Shown here in pieces: positions 7,923 to 12,364 of a stretch of 12,364 nucleotides of DNA. Within the stretch, counting starts at the first letter, position 1. The number at the start of each line of letters is the position of its first letter. The translations under genes were made by a program, and so were the position numbers. The DNA is from Geobacter sp. (GTDB lineage: Bacteria; Desulfobacterota; Desulfuromonadia; Geobacterales; DSM-12255). The notes beneath the pieces were generated by a model, which was not told where the DNA came from, made no database searches, and saw only the letters and a program-made list of their open reading frames with translations. The stretch is taken from positions 1-12,364 of the forward strand of contig VEOV01000080.1 of NCBI GenBank assembly GCA_012026855.1, in the 5' to 3' direction.

Positions 7923-8492
7923 ATGCCCAAGCGTTCGCTGAGAGAAGTGGCGCTGAAGTGTCGCTCTGCACTTTCTCCGCACGAGAGGACTGCAGCAGAA
8001 ACGGCAATTCAGAATGCCTTCATAGCACTTCCTGAGTACTGTGCCGCAAAGTCATTGGCGCTTTACTCGCCGGTAAGGGGAGAGGTTGCCACTGACAAGG
8101 TGTTGGCCGATGCACTCTCTTCCGGCAAAATGGTATATTTGCCGGCGGTTACTCCAGAAGGCATTGTTTTTAGAAGGTTTGAAGCGCAGAGCCAACTGGA
8201 TAGCGGCTCATTCGGTATTCTTGAGCCGCAGGCAGATGCCGGGACGGCTGAGGCTGAAAGCCTGGACCTGATTGTTGTCCCTGGGGTCGCCTTTTCAATT
8301 GCCGGGGATAGAATCGGCTACGGCAAGGGGTATTACGACAAGGCCCTGCACCAGCTGGAAACCAAAGGCCGCCTGATGGCATTCTGTTTTGAATGTCAGT
8401 TGGTTGAGGCAATAACAGGCGAGCCCCATGATGTAACGATGGACAAAATCATAACAGAGCGGCGGGTTGTGACCCCCGCACTGCTGAAATAA
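7923..8492 (+). CDS. fau: 5-formyltetrahydrofolate cyclo-ligase
   Basis: This enzyme (MTHFS, YgfA in E. coli) converts 5-formyl-THF to 5,10-methenyl-THF using ATP, returning a storage or inhibitory folate to the one-carbon pool. The 189-residue length is normal. Visible motifs: N-terminal Lys/Arg-rich helix (MPKRSLREVALKCRSAL), 'ALYSPVRGEVAT', 'GILEP', and the diagnostic nucleotide-binding block DLIVVPGVAFSIAGDRIGYGKGYYD (about residues 117-141). The C-terminal 'EPHDVTMDKIITERRV' is also typical. Start: ATG at 7923 with AAAAGG about 5 bases upstream. Its position directly after the 6S RNA matches the ssrS-ygfA arrangement. The TAA is followed after 14 bases by the rny ATG. Confidence 0.93.
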   Translation: MPKRSLREVALKCRSALSPHERTAAETAIQNAFIALPEYCAAKSLALYSPVRGEVATDKVLADALSSGKMVYLPAVTPEGIVFRRFEAQSQLDSGSFGILEPQADAGTAEAESLDLIVVPGVAFSIAGDRIGYGKGYYDKALHQLETKGRLMAFCFECQLVEAITGEPHDVTMDKIITERRVVTPALLK

Positions 8493-8722
8493 AAGGAGAT
8501 ACCCTTATGAACTCTGGAACTATGATTATTATGTTGTTTGCAGTTGGACTACTGGCCGCTGGTGTAGGTTTTGTGGGTGCTGTTTTTTTCAGGAAAAAGG
8601 GGGAGGCAACTGCTGCCAACGCAGGAGAGACCGCTCTTAAATTGCTGGAAGATGCTAATAGGGAGTCGGAGACGATAGTCAGGGAGGCGGCGATCCAGGC
8701 AAAGGATGTCGTGTACCAGGCA

Positions 8723-8725
8723 TAG
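8723..8725 (+). other. In-frame amber codon inside rny
   Basis: The sequence reads GTG TAC CAG GCA TAG GCC GAG TTT GAA in the rny frame. The frame is unchanged on both sides and encodes a continuous coiled coil, so this is a point change rather than a frameshift. AAG or GAG, each one base away, would restore a residue common in this region. Confidence 0.9.
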
Positions 8726-8785
8726 GCCGAGTTTGAAAAAGAGAGTATTGATAAACGCAGGGATCTGCAGGCTCTGGAGAAAAGA

Positions 8786-10078
8786 GTGCAGCAGAAAGAA
8801 GAGAATCTTGACAAGAAGATCAACCTGTTTGATCAGCGGGAAATCGAGTTTGCCAAGAAGGAACAGGGCTTGGCCGGTAAAGAGCAGCTGCTTGCTCAGA
8901 AATCTGAAAAAATCGAGCAGTTAATCGATGAACAAAAGCAGAAACTGGAAAAAATCTCCGGAATGACTGCTGCTGAAGCGAAAACTGTGTTGATGGACCA
9001 GATGGAGGATGAAGCCAAGCTTGATGCTGCCAAAAAGATCAAGGTGATTGAAGAGGAAGCGCGAGAAACGGCAGACAAGAAATCCAAGGAGATTATCTCT
9101 CTGGCGATTCAGCGCTATGCCGGTGAATACGTGGCCGAACGGACCGTCTCTGTCGTGCCGCTCCCCTCCGACGAAATGAAGGGCCGGATTATCGGCCGTG
9201 AAGGGCGTAATATCCGTGCACTGGAGGCAGCAACCGGTATCGATCTGATTATCGACGATACTCCGGAAGCGGTAATCCTCTCCGGCTTCAATCCGGTAAG
9301 GCGTGAAGTCGCCAGAATCGCACTGGAAAAACTGATTACCGACGGCAGGATTCATCCGGGCAGAATCGAGGATGTGGTGCATAAGGCGGAGGAAGAGGTC
9401 GAGCTGGCCATCAAGGAAGCAGGGGAGCAGGCAGCATTCGACCTGGGTGTCCATGGCATTCATCCGGAAGTGCTCAAGCTGATCGGCCGCCTCAGATACA
9501 GAACTTCCTACAGTCAGAACGTCTATCAGCATTCGCTGGAAGTTGCCTTTCTCTGCGGCATCATGGCTGCCGAGCTGGGTATCAACGTCAAACAGGCCAA
9601 ACGTGCCGGCCTGCTTCACGACCTGGGTAAGGCAGTTGACCATGAAGTTGAGGGTTCCCATGCGGTTATCGGTGCAGAACTTGCCAGAAAGTATGGCGAA
9701 TCGCCGAAAATCGTCCATGCCATCATGGCCCACCACGAAGACGAGAAACCCAATTCAGTGCTTGCCGTGCTGGTGCAGGCTGCTGACGCCCTTTCCGGTG
9801 CAAGACCGGGTGCCCGTCGTGAAATGATGGAGACCTATGTCAAGCGACTCGATGATCTTGAAAAAATCTCCACTTCATTCGGCGGCGTTACCAATGCCTT
9901 CGCCATCCAGGCAGGGCGTGAAATCAGGGTAATGGTCTCCAGTGAAGAGGTATCCGATGAGCGGGCAATTCTGCTTGCCAAGGATATTGCCAAGAAAATA
10001 GAAGCTGACATGACCTATCCCGGTCAGATCAAGGTAAATGTCATCAGAGAAACGCGCGCCATCGAATATGCCCGTTAA
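8786..10078 (+). CDS. Possible internally initiated soluble RNase Y (KH-HD part)
   Basis: The first start-type codon in frame after the TAG is GTG at 8786, preceded by GGAG (8776-8779) at a 6-base spacing, a credible ribosome-binding site. A 430-residue product from here would lack the membrane anchor and the first part of the coiled coil but keep the KH domain, the HD catalytic domain and the C-terminus. In other species the anchor mainly confines RNase Y, and soluble versions retain some activity. Whether this start is used is unknown; it lies inside the full-length frame and the site could be chance in purine-rich coding sequence. Confidence 0.35.
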   Translation: MQQKEENLDKKINLFDQREIEFAKKEQGLAGKEQLLAQKSEKIEQLIDEQKQKLEKISGMTAAEAKTVLMDQMEDEAKLDAAKKIKVIEEEARETADKKSKEIISLAIQRYAGEYVAERTVSVVPLPSDEMKGRIIGREGRNIRALEAATGIDLIIDDTPEAVILSGFNPVRREVARIALEKLITDGRIHPGRIEDVVHKAEEEVELAIKEAGEQAAFDLGVHGIHPEVLKLIGRLRYRTSYSQNVYQHSLEVAFLCGIMAAELGINVKQAKRAGLLHDLGKAVDHEVEGSHAVIGAELARKYGESPKIVHAIMAHHEDEKPNSVLAVLVQAADALSGARPGARREMMETYVKRLDDLEKISTSFGGVTNAFAIQAGREIRVMVSSEEVSDERAILLAKDIAKKIEADMTYPGQIKVNVIRETRAIEYAR

Positions 10079-10856
10079 TATCCTTTTTATCGGCGACATA
10101 GTCGGCAAGCCGGGGCGGCAGGCGGTTTCACGCGAGTTGCATCGTCTGGTGGACCGTTACAATATCGATATGGTTATTGCCAACGGTGAGAACGCCTCCG
10201 GCGGCTTCGGCATTACTACGGAATCTGCCAGGGAGTTGTTTGCCTGCGGAGTCCATCTGTTTACCTCCGGCAACCACATCTGGGACAAGAAAGAGGCCCT
10301 TGAGTACCTGAAAAAGGAAGAGCGGATCATCCGCCCGGCCAATTACCCGGAAGGCGCACCGGGCAAGGGGGGTACCGTTTTTACCACTCCGGGCGGCGTG
10401 AAAGTAGGAGTGCTGAATCTTGAAGGGCGTGTATTCATGGATGCCCTTGACTGCCCGTTCAGGGCGGCAGACCGGGAAGTGGCAGCTCTGGCGGCGGTTA
10501 CGCCGATTATCATCGTCGATTTCCATGCCGAAGCAACCTCGGAAAAATCGTCCCTGGGCTGGTATCTGGATGGCAGGGTCAGTGCAGTCGTTGGCACCCA
10601 TACCCATGTGCAGACTGCCGATGAACGGCTCTTGACAGCCGGTACCGCCTATATCTCCGATGTGGGGATGACCGGTGCCTTTGATTCAGTCATCGGCGTG
10701 CGCAAGGATGAGCCGATTTACCGGTTCCTGACCCAGTTGCCGGCAAAATTTGAAGTGGCAAAAAAGGACATCCGGATGAATGCCGTGGTCCTGACAATTG
10801 ACGAGACCAGCGGCAGAGCGCTTGGCATTGAGCGCATAAATATTCCTTGTGAATAA
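10068..10856 (+). CDS. YmdB-like metallophosphoesterase (TIGR00282 family)
   Basis: The 262-residue protein belongs to the calcineurin-like phosphoesterase group that includes B. subtilis YmdB, a 2',3'-cyclic nucleotide phosphodiesterase. Metal-site motifs are all present: ILFIGDIVGKPGR with Asp10, NGEN (39-42), GNHIWD (68-73), DFHAEATSEK (151-160, His153) and GTHTHVQ (176-182, His178 and His180). There is no signal peptide, so it is probably cytosolic. Start: ATG at 10068, giving MPVNILFIGD. An earlier in-frame ATG at 10038 would add ten residues translated from the rny C-terminal coding region and misses the conserved N-terminus. The chosen start overlaps rny by 11 bases, suggesting coupled translation; rny-ymdB adjacency is also known in Bacillus. 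The physiological substrate is not shown by the sequence. Confidence 0.9.
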   Translation: MPVNILFIGDIVGKPGRQAVSRELHRLVDRYNIDMVIANGENASGGFGITTESARELFACGVHLFTSGNHIWDKKEALEYLKKEERIIRPANYPEGAPGKGGTVFTTPGGVKVGVLNLEGRVFMDALDCPFRAADREVAALAAVTPIIIVDFHAEATSEKSSLGWYLDGRVSAVVGTHTHVQTADERLLTAGTAYISDVGMTGAFDSVIGVRKDEPIYRFLTQLPAKFEVAKKDIRMNAVVLTIDETSGRALGIERINIPCE

Positions 10857-10868
10857 GAGGTGATAAAG

Positions 10869-12080
10869 ATGACTGTTGCTGAGCAGATGGCAATCATAAA
10901 GCGGGGTACGGTAGAAATCCTTGTTGAGAAGGAGTTGGAGGAGAAGCTGGAAAAATCTCTGGCAACCGGCGTACCTCTCAGGATAAAGGCAGGGTTTGAC
11001 CCGACTGCCCCGGATCTCCATCTTGGGCATACTGTTCTTCTGCAGAAGATGCGTCAGTTTCAACAACTCGGCCATGAAGTCAATTTTCTGATCGGTGACT
11101 TTACCGGCATGATCGGCGATCCCACTGGCAAGTCGGAAACCCGCAAGGCCCTTACCCGCGAGGATGTGCTCAGGAATGCCGAAACCTACAAAGAGCAGGT
11201 CTTCAAGGTTCTTGATCCAGCTAAAACAAAAGTAGTCTTTAACTCCCAGTGGCTTGCTGCGATGAATGCCACCGAGATGATCCAGCTTGCCGCCCACTAT
11301 ACTGTGGCACGCATGCTGGAAAGGGACGATTTCGGCAAGCGTTACGCGAATCAATTACCAATAAGCATCCATGAATTTCTCTATCCTCTTATCCAGGGGT
11401 ACGACTCTGTGGCCATGAAAGCTGATGTGGAGCTTGGTGGGACGGATCAGAAGTTCAACCTGCTTGTCGGTCGCGAGCTGCAGCGGGAGTGGGGGCAGAG
11501 GCCACAGTCGGTAATTACCGTGCCGTTGCTGGAAGGACTTGATGGTGTCAACAAGATGTCCAAGTCGCTTGGTAACTATATCGGCATCAATGATCCGCCT
11601 GATGAGATCTTTGGCAAGATCATGTCAATTTCCGATGATCTGATGATGCGTTACTATGAGCTTCTCTCAGACCTCAGTCTCGCGGAGATCGACAAAATCA
11701 GGGCAGATCTCAAGGCGCGCGTTCTGCACCCCATGGATGCCAAGAAGCAGCTCGGCAAAGAGCTTGCCGGCAGATATCATGGTCAGTCCGCAGCAATTCA
11801 GGCGGAAGAGAATTTTGTGAAGCGGTTCCGGGATAATCAGACTCCTGACGAAATGCCTGAATTAAAGCTGCCGGCTGAGGAGGGCAATATGCTTCTCTGC
11901 AAACTGCTGGCGATAGCCGGACTTGTCCCGTCTAACAGTGAGGGCCGCCGCTCTATTAAGGGTGGTGGTGTAAAAATAAACGGCGAAAAAATCAGTGACG
12001 AAAATCTGGAAGTGCCGGCTACCGGTGAGTATATTGTCCAGGTTGGCAAGCGCCGTTTTGCACGACTGATATTTTCCTAG
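10869..12080 (+). CDS. tyrS: Tyrosyl-tRNA synthetase (type 2, HLGH/KMSKS form)
   Basis: This class I synthetase charges tRNA-Tyr with tyrosine. The 403-residue product has the HIGH-like HLGH at 51-54 (APDLHLGHTVLLQKM), 'GDFTGMIGDPTGKSETR', the tyrosine-site region 'YPLIQGYDSVAMKADVELGGTDQKFN', KMSKS at 229-233 (NKMSKSLGNYIG), and a C-terminal S4 RNA-binding domain (about 341-403, 'LLCKLLAIAGLVPSNSEGRRSIKGGGVKINGEKI'). The exact KMSKS marks the type 2 subfamily rather than the E. coli-like type 1 enzyme. Start: ATG at 10869 with GAGGTG (10857-10862) 6 bases upstream. The in-frame GTG at 10860 belongs to that ribosome-binding site and is not a likely start. It follows the YmdB-like gene after 12 bases. 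I found no convincing terminator after the TAG. Confidence 0.96.
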   Translation: MTVAEQMAIIKRGTVEILVEKELEEKLEKSLATGVPLRIKAGFDPTAPDLHLGHTVLLQKMRQFQQLGHEVNFLIGDFTGMIGDPTGKSETRKALTREDVLRNAETYKEQVFKVLDPAKTKVVFNSQWLAAMNATEMIQLAAHYTVARMLERDDFGKRYANQLPISIHEFLYPLIQGYDSVAMKADVELGGTDQKFNLLVGRELQREWGQRPQSVITVPLLEGLDGVNKMSKSLGNYIGINDPPDEIFGKIMSISDDLMMRYYELLSDLSLAEIDKIRADLKARVLHPMDAKKQLGKELAGRYHGQSAAIQAEENFVKRFRDNQTPDEMPELKLPAEEGNMLLCKLLAIAGLVPSNSEGRRSIKGGGVKINGEKISDENLEVPATGEYIVQVGKRRFARLIFS

Positions 12081-12152
12081 TTTGTAAATGGTTGAATCTG
12101 AAGCGCAAGTTCGCCAGCTGTTAAAAAAGAAGCAAAGAATGAAAAAAAGTGG

Positions 12153-12181
12153 TTGACTGGCAAAGACTGGCTTGGTATAAA
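12153..12181 (+). promoter_or_regulatory. Upstream rRNA-type promoter (P1)
   Basis: TTGACT (12153-12158) and TATAAA (12176-12181) are 17 bases apart. The bases upstream (about 12121-12150) are A-rich runs resembling an UP element. A GC-rich stretch (CGGGA) follows the -10 directly, the discriminator type associated with stringent control of stable-RNA promoters. It lies 72 bases after tyrS in a region with no gene. Confidence 0.7.
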
Positions 12182-12247
12182 CGGGATTCCTTTGGCGCGG
12201 CAGAAGAAAGCGGCCGAGGGGGGCAGAAAAAAAGTTGAAAAAAGATG

Positions 12248-12276
12248 TTGACATAGGAAGGGTGTTTGAGTATAGT
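12248..12276 (+). promoter_or_regulatory. Downstream rRNA-type promoter (P2)
   Basis: A perfect -35 TTGACA (12248-12253) and TATAGT (12271-12276) are 17 bases apart. A-tracts at about 12226-12244 sit at UP-element distance. Start of transcription is expected near 12283. This is the best consensus promoter in the window, in tandem with a second one 95 bases upstream, as in many rRNA operons. Confidence 0.8.
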
Positions 12277-12282
12277 CACTTT

Positions 12283-12364
12283 TCTTGCCGCAACGAAATT
12301 TGAGCGGCGCTGGCAACAGAAACTGGTCTTTGAAAACTGAATAGTAGACGAATTAAATTGCAGG
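12283..12364 (+). other. Leader of an rRNA operon (16S expected beyond the window)
   Basis: The final 80 bases contain no gene. They include TCTTTGAAAACTGAATAG (12327-12344), a sequence I recognise as typical just upstream of mature bacterial rRNAs in leaders and spacers. Together with two strong promoters immediately upstream this indicates an rRNA operon transcribed rightwards. No 16S bases are identifiable, so the gene itself must lie past 12364. Confidence 0.75.
12324..12335 (+). promoter_or_regulatory. boxA-like antitermination element
   Basis: TGGTCTTTGAAA matches 9 of 12 positions of the rRNA boxA TGCTCTTTAACA. boxA RNA recruits NusB/NusE so that untranslated rRNA transcripts escape Rho-dependent termination. 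Its place about 40 bases after the predicted P2 start fits. Confidence 0.5.

Larger units (their letters stand above)
8507..10078 (+). pseudogene. rny: Ribonuclease Y gene interrupted by an in-frame TAG at codon 73
   Basis: Reading through one TAG (8723-8725) gives a 523-codon frame, the normal RNase Y length. RNase Y is a membrane-tethered endoribonuclease that initiates mRNA decay. Domains: N-terminal membrane anchor (about residues 5-28, MIIMLFAVGLLAAGVGFVGAVFF), a long charged coiled coil to about 200, a KH domain with GRIIGREGRN near 226, and an HD domain with the metal-binding HD pair at 371-372 (LLHDLGKAVDHE) and 'MAHHED'. The C-terminus 'YPGQIKVNVIRETRAIEYAR' is the family ending. The start has a strong AAGGAGAT (8493-8500). 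Nothing is missing around the stop, and TAG is one base from AAG (Lys), which fits the Lys/Glu-rich coiled coil. Possible explanations are sequencing error, recent nonsense mutation, amber suppression, or a truncated product from internal re-initiation. The gene overlaps the YmdB-like gene by 11 bases. Confidence 0.93.

Noticed and set aside
8723..8725. TAG as a pyrrolysine codon
   Set aside because: Pyrrolysine is mainly known from methylamine methyltransferases; this site is in a Lys/Glu coiled coil, not a catalytic site, and no pyl genes are in view. Error or mutation is simpler.
10038..10067. ATG at 10038 as start of the YmdB-like gene
   Set aside because: It would add ten residues from within the rny coding end, whereas MPVNILFIGD from 10068 matches the family N-terminus.
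10860..10868. GTG at 10860 as the tyrS start
   Set aside because: The GTG is part of the GAGGTG ribosome-binding site that is correctly spaced for the ATG at 10869.
12100..12130. Terminator after tyrS
   Set aside because: Only a 3-bp GCG/CGC stem is found near the A-rich stretch, with no T-run, too weak to call.

Overview
The window looks like core chromosome from a Geobacter-type bacterium (Geobacterales / Desulfuromonadota). The evidence is the protein families present, their resemblance to Geobacter proteins as I remember them, moderate-to-high GC, and a Roadblock/LC7 gene between smc and ftsY. I ran no database search, so the genus is an inference. I see no mobile element, CRISPR array, tRNA or clear island.

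Layout. On the minus strand, the 5' part of a large AsmA-like envelope protein gene runs off the left edge (2006 to 1). It diverges from smc across about 160 bases that hold back-to-back sigma70-like promoters. On the plus strand: smc (chromosome condensin), a Roadblock/LC7 protein, ftsY (SRP receptor GTPase), a promoter-like site, a 61-residue ZapB-like coiled-coil protein, zapA (FtsZ-ring factor), a probable 6S RNA, fau (5-formyltetrahydrofolate cyclo-ligase), rny (RNase Y, interrupted by an in-frame TAG), a YmdB-like phosphodiesterase gene, and tyrS. The last 284 bases hold no gene. They carry two tandem strong promoters, a boxA-like element and a leader typical of an rRNA operon; 16S rRNA probably starts just past the right edge.

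How the genes fit together. smc/Roadblock/ftsY is tightly packed (33-base gap, then a 1-base overlap). The ZapB-like gene and zapA overlap by 4 bases and form a division pair. zapA, 6S RNA and fau reproduce the zapA-ssrS-ygfA order known from many proteobacteria. rny and the ymdB-like gene overlap by 11 bases and are likely co-translated, as a pair concerned with RNA turnover and cyclic-nucleotide or RNA phosphodiester hydrolysis. tyrS and the rRNA promoters are translation functions.

The main anomaly is the TAG at codon 73 of rny. Frame, length and all domains are otherwise intact on both sides, and the TAG is one base from a Lys codon. A Shine-Dalgarno-like GGAG with an in-frame GTG lies about 60 bases downstream, so a soluble RNase Y without its membrane anchor is conceivable. 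A sequencing error or recent nonsense mutation is the simplest explanation.
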